Assembly (NCBI GenBank): GCA_025359965.1
Contig: JANYDC010000157.1
Location: 39,977 to 103,976 of the forward strand
DNA: 64,000 nt
Source: Pedosphaera sp.
GTDB taxonomy: Bacteria > Verrucomicrobiota > Verrucomicrobiia > Limisphaerales > SXQI01
Direction of reading: 5' to 3'
A program made the position numbers and the translations under genes. This document shows, in pieces, positions 53,821 through 62,315 of this stretch (position 1 is its first letter; every line of letters starts with the position of its first letter). The notes under the pieces are model-generated. The model had not been told where the DNA came from. It did not search any database and saw only the letters and a program-made list of their open reading frames with translations.

Positions 53821-55386
53821 ATGCTGTGCTACTGGATGCGTCTGCTGCTGGTGGGCTTCATTTGTATAGGCACTCTGAAGGCGGTCGGAGAGGTCAGAAC
53901 ACAGAACTTTGACAGCCCTACGAATTGGGTTTCGGTGGAGGGCGGAGGGAATGGTTTTGACCTGTCCTTCCAGGGTGAAATGGGAGGAGTTATTGCCCGG
54001 ACCACCAATTTCCATTCCGTGGCTGATTCTTCTTTCGGCGGCAGACTTACCCGCTTTGACTCGATCCAAGCCTCCGGAAGTTTTCGGTATTCTTCGTACG
54101 CTGGTTTTGACGGTCAAGTCTGGCTCGGCCATTTCGAGTCGCAGGCAACCCAAATCAGTGACAGGTACACCCTGGGGATACGGTTTCGAGACAGAGACGC
54201 TGCAAGCCTGAGAGCCCAGGCAGTGTTGTTAATGAATAACGGCCAGACCGGCTTGGTTGTGGAAGGCAAAGACATTTGGCTCCTCCCAAATACCACCTAT
54301 CAATGGACGTACGTTTGGGAACCGGATGGCGGCACAAACGGTTTGGGAAAACTCGATGTTCATTTTTCGAGCGAAGGTGGCGAGATCACAACCAGCGTTA
54401 TTGAACTTGACGATACCACCCGAAATCTGGGTTTCGCCTTTGAATCGTTTGGCCTGTGGGGCGGCTACTTTGCGGATGAGAAACCGGGCACGGTTCACGT
54501 GGCGTTTGATGACGTATCCTACACAGCGCAGCATCTACTGCCTGATTTGCCGAAACGACTGAAAGTTTTTATACTCGTGGGACAGTCCAATGCCCGAGGT
54601 AAGGAGCCCTCCGCTGTGGCCATCAAATCCCTGCGCGATTTGCCTACGGCAGGACTGATCTATGATCGCTCTTGGAAACCCATCCGCGTGCCCACCGGCA
54701 TTCATCTCCAATTTGGTGCGGAAGTCACCTTGGCCGATCAATTGAGCCGCACGCTTCGTCAGCCCGTGGGTATCGTCAAACTGGCCATTGGCGCGAGTGA
54801 TCTGAAATCATGGACTGACGAGCATTATCAGACTCTCCGGACGCTGCTTGCCGATGCCCTCCGCGATTTGGACGAGCCTCAGATCGCAGGATTCGTCTCT
54901 ATTCAGGGCGAATCCGACTCTGGCAATGAGTTGCAGAGCGCCGATTATCAAAGCCGGTTCCCCGCCTTGCTTGCCCAAGTCCGCCTCGATTTTGGGCCTA
55001 TTCCGATTGTTGTGAGCCGGATACCCAGTTTTATGACAGGTGCTTTTAAGGACGTCGTTCGTCTCGCCCAAACCACCGCCTGCACAGATATTTCAAGATG
55101 CTCATGGGTGGATACCGATGGGCTCCCCCAGTTCGGCGACAATATTCATTTCAGCGCACAAGGACAAACCCAGCTTGGATACCTGATCGCTGACGCATGG
55201 AGTCAAAACTGGTCCGCCCCAACATTGCAGATTGAAGGCACATCGGCACGGTTCAACGGCTCAGGAAAATATGTGCTCCAATTCTCCAACGACCTCATGG
55301 AATGGCAGGACGGCCCAACTGTTCAGGAAGGATTAACGCCCGTGCCGGACGGCGAAAAACAGTCCTTCATGCGATTGAAGTTTTAG
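53821..55386 (+). CDS. Exported esterase with SASA/SGNH domain and N-terminal beta domain
   Basis: A 521-residue exported protein. Signal peptide (LLLVGFICIGTLKAVGE), then a jelly-roll-like beta domain of about 220 residues (SGSFRYSSYAGFDGQVWLGH, IRFRDRDAASL) that may bind carbohydrate. Next a SASA/sialate O-acetylesterase-type SGNH domain: nucleophile in FILVGQSNARGKEPS, oxyanion motif VSIQGESDSGNE, and D/H pair in FGDNIHFSAQGQ. A short C-terminal beta region ends in SNDLMEWQDGPT. It follows the GDSL gene by 60 bases; both could remove acetyl groups from one polymer. Confidence 0.87.
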   Translation: MLCYWMRLLLVGFICIGTLKAVGEVRTQNFDSPTNWVSVEGGGNGFDLSFQGEMGGVIARTTNFHSVADSSFGGRLTRFDSIQASGSFRYSSYAGFDGQVWLGHFESQATQISDRYTLGIRFRDRDAASLRAQAVLLMNNGQTGLVVEGKDIWLLPNTTYQWTYVWEPDGGTNGLGKLDVHFSSEGGEITTSVIELDDTTRNLGFAFESFGLWGGYFADEKPGTVHVAFDDVSYTAQHLLPDLPKRLKVFILVGQSNARGKEPSAVAIKSLRDLPTAGLIYDRSWKPIRVPTGIHLQFGAEVTLADQLSRTLRQPVGIVKLAIGASDLKSWTDEHYQTLRTLLADALRDLDEPQIAGFVSIQGESDSGNELQSADYQSRFPALLAQVRLDFGPIPIVVSRIPSFMTGAFKDVVRLAQTTACTDISRCSWVDTDGLPQFGDNIHFSAQGQTQLGYLIADAWSQNWSAPTLQIEGTSARFNGSGKYVLQFSNDLMEWQDGPTVQEGLTPVPDGEKQSFMRLKF

Positions 55387-55505
55387 CGGCGATGAACTTC
55401 ACCACTGCTTCTTAGCCTGTAAGATTTCAAATCAGATAATCCCCCCGATTGTGGTAAGTGATACCAGACCTAGGACGAGGCCCTTCCGCCCAAACTCGTC
55501 GACAA

Positions 55506-55748
55506 TCACGGGTGCCAACCAATCGTAATGGCAGGCAGAAACCAGATGTTGAGTATGAGGAGCACACTGGATGTAGCTAATGTGGCAAGCTTAAGCCTTC
55601 CTTGCGATTTCACTGACAAGCGACCTAATCCGAGCGTGGCAATCCCGCCAGCGACACCAATCACCATAACCAACATCAGTCGGCGAGGCTGCGACGCAAA
55701 GTAGTCAATTCCTGTGTTCGTGGCGACGAACTCGTAAGCATCAGGCAC
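55506..55748 (-). CDS. Small membrane protein, start uncertain
   Basis: An 80-residue protein from a GTG at 55748. Two helices are in this part (LMLVMVIGVAGGIATLGLG and LATLATSSVLLILNIWFLP). The same reading frame stays open upstream to 55847 and there encodes a third hydrophobic helix (FGFAAFILLILGFFV), but contains no ATG, GTG or TTG before the stop at 55848-55850. So either the true start is a rare codon or a frameshift has separated the start (an ATG exists in another frame nearby). No family recognised. Confidence 0.45.
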   Translation of the reverse strand: MPDAYEFVATNTGIDYFASQPRRLMLVMVIGVAGGIATLGLGRLSVKSQGRLKLATLATSSVLLILNIWFLPAITIGWHP

Positions 55749-55906
55749 GAAAAAGCCTAAAATCAGGAGGATGAATGCTGCGAAACCAAAACAGCGGCTT
55801 TTAGGCGATTTAACCGAGCGCTGAGCTAGGTTTTCATCTGCGAACTTTTATCCGGCGTCATAGATCATCGATACAGAATGTTAACCTTGCCAAGAATTGG
55901 TTATGC

Positions 55907-55980
55907 TGCACCGGACAGGACTTGAACCTGTAACCTTCTGATCCGAAGTCAGAAGCTCTATCCAATTGAGCTACCGGTGC
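55907..55980 (-). tRNA. tRNA-Arg (anticodon UCG)
   Basis: Reverse strand: seven-base-pair acceptor stem (GCACCGG/CCGGTGC), D arm, anticodon stem with loop CTTCGGA so anticodon TCG, and TTCAAGTC T-loop. CCA is not encoded. No extra variable arm. It reads CGA codons, and by wobble others of the CGN box. Confidence 0.95.
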
Positions 55981-56190
55981 ATTCTGACGACCACCTCATT
56001 CTTATCTTTGACTACCCCAGAATAGTGCCATACGGCAAAAGCTCAAAGATCAATTTGTTCGTCATCAAGGCTTCAGTTCAGTTTTGGAGGATTTTCTGTG
56101 CGTTCGGCAATTGCATTGGCACATTTCGATAGGAAGTATGTCCTGAACAGCCTTTTCGATTCGTTATGCCAATGAACAGCGAAAACAACT

Positions 56191-56646
56191 ATGCCAGCAA
56201 ACACCACTAATACCGTTCGACTCCACCGGGTGCTCCGGGCCACGCCAGAGAGAATTTATCGAGCCTTCCTTGATGCGGACGCCTTGGCCAAGTGGCTTCC
56301 ACCGAACGGATTCACAGCCAGGGTCCATCATCTGGATGCCAAAACGGGAGGTGGTTACAGGATGTCATTCACCAATTTCACCACCGGCAACAGTCATTCG
56401 TTCGGCGGGACCTATCTCGAACTAAAGCCCCACGAGCACATTCGCTACACGAATCAATTTGATGACCCGAACCTGCCCGGTGAAATGCAAACAACGATTG
56501 CCTTGAGGCAGGTGTTTTGCGGAACCGAAGTGAACATCACGCAGGAAGGTATCCCCGCAGTCATCCCTGTCGAGGCCTGCTATCTTGGCTGGCAGGAATC
56601 CATGACCTTGTTGGCAAAACTCGTCGAGGCTGAAATTCCGGATTAA
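56191..56646 (+). CDS. SRPBCC/AHSA1-like protein
   Basis: A 151-residue START-like protein (activator of Hsp90 ATPase homologue-1 family). Family features: LHRVLRATPERIYRAFLDAD at the N-terminus, LAKWLPPNGFTARVHHLDAK, GGGYRMSFTNF, and a C-terminal helix ACYLGWQESMTLLAKLVEAE. The fold makes a hydrophobic cavity for ligands; the physiological role is unknown. It is a stand-alone gene 211 bases from the tRNA, with no named neighbour relation. Confidence 0.92.
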   Translation: MPANTTNTVRLHRVLRATPERIYRAFLDADALAKWLPPNGFTARVHHLDAKTGGGYRMSFTNFTTGNSHSFGGTYLELKPHEHIRYTNQFDDPNLPGEMQTTIALRQVFCGTEVNITQEGIPAVIPVEACYLGWQESMTLLAKLVEAEIPD

Positions 56647-56815
56647 TCGAGAATCCCATTTTTGGAAGACGGAGATGGTTGCGAGCTGCGTCGCGGAAAA
56701 AGCTCCAGAGGACTGGAGCAGTGACAGACGCTGTTGCGTTTCAGGGGGGGGCTCACTTCAAAAACTGTGCCTCCAAGGCGTGGCCAAATCCTTCGGCGTT
56801 TGCTACTATAGCCCC

Positions 56816-57337
56816 ATGCCGATTTATGAGTTTGCCTGTCCCAAGTGCAGGAAGATTTACAGTTTCCTTTCCAAGCGCCTGAAACAGGAGCGTGATCCGG
56901 TTTGTCCCAAGTGTGGCAGTAAGAAAATGGCGCGACAAATGAGCACCTTCGCTATGCCCAAGAGGGCCAGTGAACCTCAGGCCGCATCCGAGGGAGGCGA
57001 AGGCGACGCAGAACCGATGCCCGATCTTGATGATCCCAAAGTCGCGCGCGCCATGGGCGAGATCGAGCGCAATATGGATCACCTTGATGAGAATAATCCG
57101 AAACACATGGCTTATATGATGCGGAAGATGAAAGAGATCTTGCCCGCCAGCGCGATGCCCAAGGAAATGGATATCGCCATCAAACGTCTGGAGGCGGGAG
57201 AGAATCCTGAGAAAATTGAGGAAGATATGGGCGATCTGCTCGGGCCCACGGCTGGTGATGATGATGATTCCGGAGGTTTCGGAGGTGGTGGCAGGGGTGG
57301 GGGATACTCGAAGGACTCAGGGTTGTACGATTACTGA
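56816..57337 (+). CDS. FmdB-type zinc-ribbon protein with acidic middle and Gly-rich tail
   Basis: A 173-residue protein starting MPIYEFACPKCRKIYSF at the ATG at 56816 (an open frame extends earlier without support). It has the FmdB zinc ribbon: CPKC at residues 8-11 and CPKC in PVCPKCGSKK near residue 30. Then an acidic helical region (DLDDPKVARAMGEIERNMDH, NPKHMAYMMRKMKEIL) and a Gly-rich tail (GGFGGGGRGGGYS). FmdB-like proteins are thought to be regulatory; the long Met/Lys-rich middle is typical of relatives in this phylum. The 3' end overlaps the convergent PQQ-repeat gene by 7 bases. Confidence 0.88.
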   Translation: MPIYEFACPKCRKIYSFLSKRLKQERDPVCPKCGSKKMARQMSTFAMPKRASEPQAASEGGEGDAEPMPDLDDPKVARAMGEIERNMDHLDENNPKHMAYMMRKMKEILPASAMPKEMDIAIKRLEAGENPEKIEEDMGDLLGPTAGDDDDSGGFGGGGRGGGYSKDSGLYDY

Positions 57338-58779
57338 GTCAGCGGTTCCTTGGCGGCCGGTGCTTTGCGAAAAGCGTGCAGATGTTCGGCGGTGCGGAAA
57401 TAGATCGTGCCGTCGACAAGTGCGGGAGTGGCATGCACGCTTTCGCCCATCTGGTTTCGCGCGAGCACTTCAAATAGTGATCCAGGCCGAATGACGGTGA
57501 CTACTCCACCTTCAGAGACCGCATAGATCGCATCGGGTGCGGCCACGAGGCTCGCGTAGTAGTCCCCCGGTGAATCCATCCGTTCGTCTTGGTATTTAAC
57601 CTCGCCTGTCTGCGCGTCGTAACACGAAAAAAGGCCTCCATTTTTCACGGTGTAAACATGGCCGTCAAAATAAACAGGCGATGCCACGTAAGGCAGGCTG
57701 CGGGTTGATTTCCACGCCAGATGCGTGGTGGAAATTTCGCCCTCACCATCAGGTTTGATGGCCAGCACCGCATTCCCGGCGTGGAGAAACATTTCAGCCA
57801 TGGCCTTCCACTCCTCCACGGAAACCTTTCCATCGCGATTCACATCCATTTGGGAAAAGCGTTCCCGCACCGGCCCGTTTTCCATTTCATCCCGAGCGAG
57901 TTGACCATCCCCATCCCGATCATGTTCTTTCAGATAGCCGTCCCACGGCGGCATCGTGATTTTGGCGCCCTCATCGCCGCCGACATTCCAACTTGCGCTA
58001 AACAAGAGCTGCTCACTAGCCACGGGCGAGCTGCATGCCACGCGTGATGTCCCGGTGTAAGTCCACCGCTCCGAACCGTCAGCAACGTTGTATGATTTCA
58101 GCCAAATCGAGCCGGGCACGATCAATTCATCCAGCCCGTGATGCACCCAAAGATATGGCGTGGCAAATCCCCGGCGAAAACCGGGCCGATCACGTTTCCA
58201 TAGCGTCCGCCCCGTTCGGGCATCAAGGGCGATCAGGAAGGATCCGCTGTCCTGATCCACCAATTGCACGAGCGTCTTATTGATCACCAAGGGCGACGAG
58301 GCTGAACCGAACTCGACTTGAGGCAGTGGGAGCGGTTCCCGCCAGATTTCGTGTCCGCTCAAATCGTAAGCGATGAGCCCATACGAGCCAAAGTATGCAT
58401 AAACCCGGTTGCCATCGGTTGCGGGGGTGGGGGCCGCAGGACTTCCTTGCGCATGTGATGGCTCGATTTTCTCCGCAGGTGCGGAACGACGCCACCGTTC
58501 ACCTCCGGTGGCGGTGTCGTAACAAATCGTCCAGAGGGTGTTGGACTGGTAGGCTGTGAGAAAAAGATTGGTGCCGGTGATGATCGGGGAGGAATTGCCC
58601 GGGGGGCATTTCACGCTCCACACTAAATTGCTTTCCAGACCGAAATGTACCGGCCCATCACTGAGCGCCACGGCGTTTCCACCCGGTCCGCGAAACTGAG
58701 GCCAACCAACATCTGCGTGCACCTTCAGAATCAGCACGAGAAGCGCCAGCATCCACCTACTCGTTTTGAGTGGACTCAT
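57331..58779 (-). CDS. Exported PQQ-repeat beta-propeller with two EF-hands
   Basis: A 482-residue exported protein. The start at 58779 is certain: its ATG overlaps the TGA of the upstream methyltransferase gene (ATGA). Signal peptide SRWMLALLVLILKVHADVG. The propeller of PQQ-like blades (RTGRTLWKRDRPG, NVADGSERWTYTG, DAQTGEVKYQDERMD) resembles BamB and quinoprotein alcohol dehydrogenases. Two EF-hand calcium loops interrupt it: DRDGDGQLARDE and DVNRDGKVSVEE. Such EF-hand/PQQ proteins are common in Planctomycetes and Verrucomicrobia, role unknown; structural scaffold more likely than enzyme. Co-translation with an exported methyltransferase is unusual. Confidence 0.88.
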   Translation of the reverse strand: MSPLKTSRWMLALLVLILKVHADVGWPQFRGPGGNAVALSDGPVHFGLESNLVWSVKCPPGNSSPIITGTNLFLTAYQSNTLWTICYDTATGGERWRRSAPAEKIEPSHAQGSPAAPTPATDGNRVYAYFGSYGLIAYDLSGHEIWREPLPLPQVEFGSASSPLVINKTLVQLVDQDSGSFLIALDARTGRTLWKRDRPGFRRGFATPYLWVHHGLDELIVPGSIWLKSYNVADGSERWTYTGTSRVACSSPVASEQLLFSASWNVGGDEGAKITMPPWDGYLKEHDRDGDGQLARDEMENGPVRERFSQMDVNRDGKVSVEEWKAMAEMFLHAGNAVLAIKPDGEGEISTTHLAWKSTRSLPYVASPVYFDGHVYTVKNGGLFSCYDAQTGEVKYQDERMDSPGDYYASLVAAPDAIYAVSEGGVVTVIRPGSLFEVLARNQMGESVHATPALVDGTIYFRTAEHLHAFRKAPAAKEPLTQ

Positions 58780-59483
58780 GGCTTCACCGGCTTGCGAAAA
58801 AAGATCATGTGTTGCCAAGGCAATGTTTCCTTGGTCTCAATCCATTCTAATCCGACCGCAGCCGATTCCTTTTTTACCTGAACCTCGCTCATTTTATGCA
58901 CAGCCTTGATGGGAACCTTGGGATCCTCGGCCCGGTACTCAATAAAAACCATGCGCCCCCCCTGCTTCAGGCTGCTTACGATGGAAGTCATCATTTCGTA
59001 CGGGTCTGATAACTCGTGATAAACATCCACCATGATGACCAAATCAAGGGCATTGGTGGGGAGTTTTGAGTCGGTGAGTGTGCCCAGCACCGGTTTGACG
59101 TTCCTGGTTCCGCGCTTGAGCATATTTTCGCCGAGCAGATCGAGCATCTCTTGCTGGATGTCCGTGGCATAAACCACTCCGTTGGTGCCGACTTTTTGCG
59201 CCAGCCGCCAGCTCATGTAGCCCGATCCCGCCCCAACATCTGCCACCGACTCGCCATTTTTGATGCCGAGTAAATCGACCATCACATCGGGCTTTTCTTC
59301 CGCTGCACGCTCAGGGCGCTCGAGCCAGTCCGCGCCTTCGTGCCCCATGACATGGGCAATTTCACGGCCCAAATAAAATTTGCCGATTCCGTTTGGGTCA
59401 TGGGCCGCGTGGCTCTCGTAACTTGGAGATGCCGCCCTAATCAGGGTGGTGGCCGTCCAAAACAGGCAGAGAATGGCTTTCAT
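58776..59483 (-). CDS. Class I SAM-dependent methyltransferase with signal peptide
   Basis: A 235-residue methyltransferase. The N-terminus is a predicted signal peptide (ILCLFWTATTLIRAASPSY), then a characteristic stretch (YLGREIAHVMGHEGADWLER) seen in relatives of this family. The SAM-binding motif I is VADVGAGSGYMSWRLAQ, followed by ATDIQQEMLDLL and the motif IV block DLVIMVDVYHEL. A SAM enzyme exported from the cytoplasm would lack its cofactor, so either the leader is retained or the protein is an exported relic or binds SAM-like molecules. It overlaps the downstream PQQ-repeat gene by 4 bases and is thus coupled to it. Confidence 0.85.
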   Translation of the reverse strand: MKAILCLFWTATTLIRAASPSYESHAAHDPNGIGKFYLGREIAHVMGHEGADWLERPERAAEEKPDVMVDLLGIKNGESVADVGAGSGYMSWRLAQKVGTNGVVYATDIQQEMLDLLGENMLKRGTRNVKPVLGTLTDSKLPTNALDLVIMVDVYHELSDPYEMMTSIVSSLKQGGRMVFIEYRAEDPKVPIKAVHKMSEVQVKKESAAVGLEWIETKETLPWQHMIFFRKPVKP

Positions 59484-59697
59484 CTCCTGCCTGTACCCCG
59501 ATTATGCTCTCCGGGAAAGCCAAAAAGTGGCCAAGACATCTGCAATCCTTCACGCCAGCGGACAACTTACCGTATTTGTTAAAAACATATTTCCCTTGCC
59601 AATCTAAATTCTCCCTGTATTTGTAGTGCAGTATTAAGCAGTGGCAGAAAAGTGATCGATTGTCGTACATGGAACAAAATCAATTGGTGAGGGTGCT

Positions 59698-60564
59698 TTG
59701 AGCCGCCCATATTCCCCTCGTAGTCATCCCCCGGCCAACTTCACGCGAGTTAACGGAAAAATCCGTGCACGCGAGGTTCGTGTCATTGGCGTGGATCAGG
59801 AGCAATTAGGCGTTTTAACACTGGGTGATGCCCTTGCTAAAGCCCGCGTGTTGGGGGTCGACCTTGTCGAAATCGCCCCAAATGCCGTGCCCCCTGTCTG
59901 CCGATTGGTTGATTTTGGCAAATATCGTTACGAAACAGCTAAGCGTGAGAAAGAATCTAAGAAGCACCAACACGCCAACCGCGTGAAGGAAGTTCAGCTT
60001 TCCCCAAGTATTGACCCCCACGATTTTGGCGTCAAACTGAACCACGCCATTGACTTCCTCTGTGAGGATATGAAGGTGAAAATCACCCTTCGTTTCCGTG
60101 GCCGCCAGATGGCGCACCAAAACGTTGGGTTCACCAAGGTTAACAATTTCATCAAGTTGGCTGAACCCTATGGCCATCCTGATTCCCCGCCCAAAATGAT
60201 CGGCAAAGGTCTTAACGTCATGTTGAGTCCTCTCCCTCGCAACAAGCGGGCCAAAAATCCTCGTGCGGTTGAGGATCGTGTTGACATGGAATCGCACGAG
60301 GTCCGACCTGAAGGTGCGGATGATGACGATGATGACGACGATGTCGAGGAAGGTGAAACACCTGCACCCCAGCCTGCCAAAGGTAAAAAGGGCGGCAAAG
60401 GTTCCAAGGACATCCCGACGGACGCCGCATCGACTCAATTTGCCAATAACCCCTTCGATTCTTTGGACATCAAGCCTGGCGAAACCGCAGCAGTTGAGCC
60501 CGTTGCTGAATCCGCCGAAGAATCCAAAGCCGTGCCACCCACTAAGCTAGCCGATCAGGCCTAG
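59698..60564 (+). CDS. infC: Translation initiation factor IF-3 with long C-terminal extension
   Basis: IF-3 keeps 30S subunits free and checks initiator tRNA. Residues about 15-185 are the two IF-3 domains: INGKIRAREVRVIGVDQEQL-like start (here VNGKIRAREVRVIGVDQEQ), VDLVEIAPNAVPPVCRLVDF, EVQLSPSIDPHDFGVKLNHA, and VKITLRFRGRQMAHQNVG. Residues 186-288 form a low-complexity tail with eight Asp in a row at 208-215, a Lys/Gly block (GKKGGKGSK) and acidic end. The start is TTG at 59698, preceded by GAGG at 5 bases; an in-frame ATT lies five codons upstream. infC is known to start with rare codons in other bacteria for autoregulation. No rpmI/rplT directly follow, unlike the usual order. Confidence 0.93.
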   Translation: MSRPYSPRSHPPANFTRVNGKIRAREVRVIGVDQEQLGVLTLGDALAKARVLGVDLVEIAPNAVPPVCRLVDFGKYRYETAKREKESKKHQHANRVKEVQLSPSIDPHDFGVKLNHAIDFLCEDMKVKITLRFRGRQMAHQNVGFTKVNNFIKLAEPYGHPDSPPKMIGKGLNVMLSPLPRNKRAKNPRAVEDRVDMESHEVRPEGADDDDDDDDVEEGETPAPQPAKGKKGGKGSKDIPTDAASTQFANNPFDSLDIKPGETAAVEPVAESAEESKAVPPTKLADQA

Positions 60565-60639
60565 TCTCTCCGGGCATAGGCACTGATCGAACACATCGCG
60601 CAGGGATTAGTAAGGTCTGAATTCCGAGGTTTTAAAGAT

Positions 60640-60661
60640 GAGCCACCCAACCGGGTGGCTC
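60640..60661 (+). terminator. Hairpin terminator after infC
   Basis: Perfect nine-base stem GAGCCACCC/GGGTGGCTC around AACC, followed by a T-rich stretch (ATTTCTGTTTC). It separates infC from the convergent ubiX gene and may act on both strands weakly. Confidence 0.75.
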
Positions 60662-60714
60662 ATTTCTGTTTCGAGACTGTCTGGGAGTCGAAATAGACTC
60701 ATGAAAAATCTCTT

Positions 60715-61272
60715 TTAGTCTCTCTCCTCCTGCCAGCGCGTCACGAGCTGATGCTCTACTCCCATGTGATCCAGCACCCTCGCCACTACTGTATCCACCA
60801 CTTCCTGAACGGTCGTAGGGTTTGTGTAGAAGCCTGGATTGGCTGGGAGCAGGGTGGCCCCGGCCAGCAACAGCAATTCCATATTGCGGATATGGATCAA
60901 GTTCAAGGGTGTTTCTCGCGGAACCAAAATTAGTTTTCGGCGCTCCTTGAGGATTACGTCCGCCGCGCGCAAAAGCACATCATCACTCAGCCCGTGGGCA
61001 ATTCGCCCCATCGTCCCCATGCTACACGGAATCACCGTCATCACGTCAAAAGGGTTGGAACCGCTGGCAAATGGGACGTTCATCGATTTCAATCCGTGAA
61101 CCTGCACTCCTGCGGGAAAACGCAGGCCTTCCGGCAGCTCCTGTTGAATCACCGCCTGTGCGTAGTTGCTGAGCACGCAATGGATTTCGTGCTTTGAAGG
61201 ATCGATACTGTCCAATAACCGCTGCGCATAAATCGAACCGCTCGCGCCTGTCACCGCCACAAGAATTCGCAT
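60715..61272 (-). CDS. ubiX: Flavin prenyltransferase UbiX
   Basis: Makes prenylated FMN, the cofactor of UbiD-type decarboxylases. The 185-residue chain has the flavin-binding start VAVTGASGSIYAQRLLDSI, the SSM-like FASGSNPFDVMTVIPCSMGT block, ILKERRKLILVPRETPLNLI, and the C-terminal AGATLLPANPGFYTNPTT motif. A dodecamer in the family. The partner UbiD gene is not in this window. Start ATG at 61272. Confidence 0.97.
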   Translation of the reverse strand: MRILVAVTGASGSIYAQRLLDSIDPSKHEIHCVLSNYAQAVIQQELPEGLRFPAGVQVHGLKSMNVPFASGSNPFDVMTVIPCSMGTMGRIAHGLSDDVLLRAADVILKERRKLILVPRETPLNLIHIRNMELLLLAGATLLPANPGFYTNPTTVQEVVDTVVARVLDHMGVEHQLVTRWQEERD

Positions 61273-61426
61273 GGTGTCAGGCTCGCACGACTCGCCATAT
61301 CCGCAAACTTTAACCGCTCAACACCTCTTTTTCTCGATTGTGTACAACTTACCCTTGCGGTTGTCGCCAGTTGAGCAAACATATCGCCCCTGCCGCACGC
61401 ACAAAGCGGCTGTTTCCCAGCACGAC

Positions 61427-62098
61427 ATGAAAGAGAAGACCAAAGCCAAAGGGCTGAACGAAAAGCAGGTGATGGAACTGCTTAAATCGATTCTGCCCAA
61501 GACCACCAGCGACTTGAACCTCGCCGGTAAAATCCTTGATGCGGTGGAAACCGAGTTCCGCCGAAAAAATCAGGCCACTACTTTCGAGAAATTTCTTGAG
61601 CGTTGCGAGCTGCCCGACCTTGAAAATACCACCGTGCAGGAGGTGAAAAATCAATTGGACGCAGCTTTCGGCCCGCAAAATGTCAGCTTGGAGGTAAATA
61701 AAAAACTCGAAGCGGTGGACATCGTGCTTCAAGTCGATGACGCCACCCTGGCCGGACAAATCAAAGTCCACCCCAACGCGCCGGATTCCGAGGACCCCGA
61801 GCTGAAACTCAAATTTATCTCCTTTCCGGTGGCTTTGCCTGCCGATCCCGAGTTGGTCTGGAACTTTGGCAAACAAGAAAATTTGACCAACGAAGAAGCC
61901 GGAATCGCACTCTCCAAAGTGGAAGAGGAATTCTGGCTCTCCAAAAAGGGACAAAAATTGATTCGCGATCGCGTTAACCGTTCTTTCCCTGAATTTGTGA
62001 ACCACGCCCCAGCCGCCATGCTGCGCGAAGTGGGCCTGAAACGGCACTATAAGGAGCCGGAGGCTATTCGGCTGATGAAATCAGTTCTAAAAGGCTGA
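61427..62098 (+). CDS. Conserved-looking cytoplasmic protein, unknown function
   Basis: A 223-residue protein without signal peptide or membrane segment. It starts MKEKTKAKGLNEKQVMELLK from the ATG at 61427 (the frame opens earlier at 61271 inside the region opposite UbiX). The composition is helical, rich in Lys, Glu and Leu, with a central beta segment (VDIVLQVDDATLAGQIKVHP, then KLKFISFPVALPADPELVW) and a helical end (YKEPEAIRLMKSVLKG). I do not recognise a domain. It stands alone, before the TolC gene by 218 bases. Confidence 0.65.
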   Translation: MKEKTKAKGLNEKQVMELLKSILPKTTSDLNLAGKILDAVETEFRRKNQATTFEKFLERCELPDLENTTVQEVKNQLDAAFGPQNVSLEVNKKLEAVDIVLQVDDATLAGQIKVHPNAPDSEDPELKLKFISFPVALPADPELVWNFGKQENLTNEEAGIALSKVEEEFWLSKKGQKLIRDRVNRSFPEFVNHAPAAMLREVGLKRHYKEPEAIRLMKSVLKG

Positions 62099-62315
62099 TT
62101 GGGGGAGCGTGGCCGATCCGGTCACTCAAGCCAGCCTTTGCTGTTGAATGCGGAGAGGGGGCAAGTCGTCTAAAACGAGCCTCCCGAAAGTTTACTGAAA
62201 CCAAAGAGTCCTCTGAAGTGTCTTAATGGGGAGCAATTGCCAGAGAAGCAGGTCGACTGTGGAAGCGACCGAAACCTTTGACGTGATCGGGAGAATTAAG
62301 CAGTCTATCAACTCC

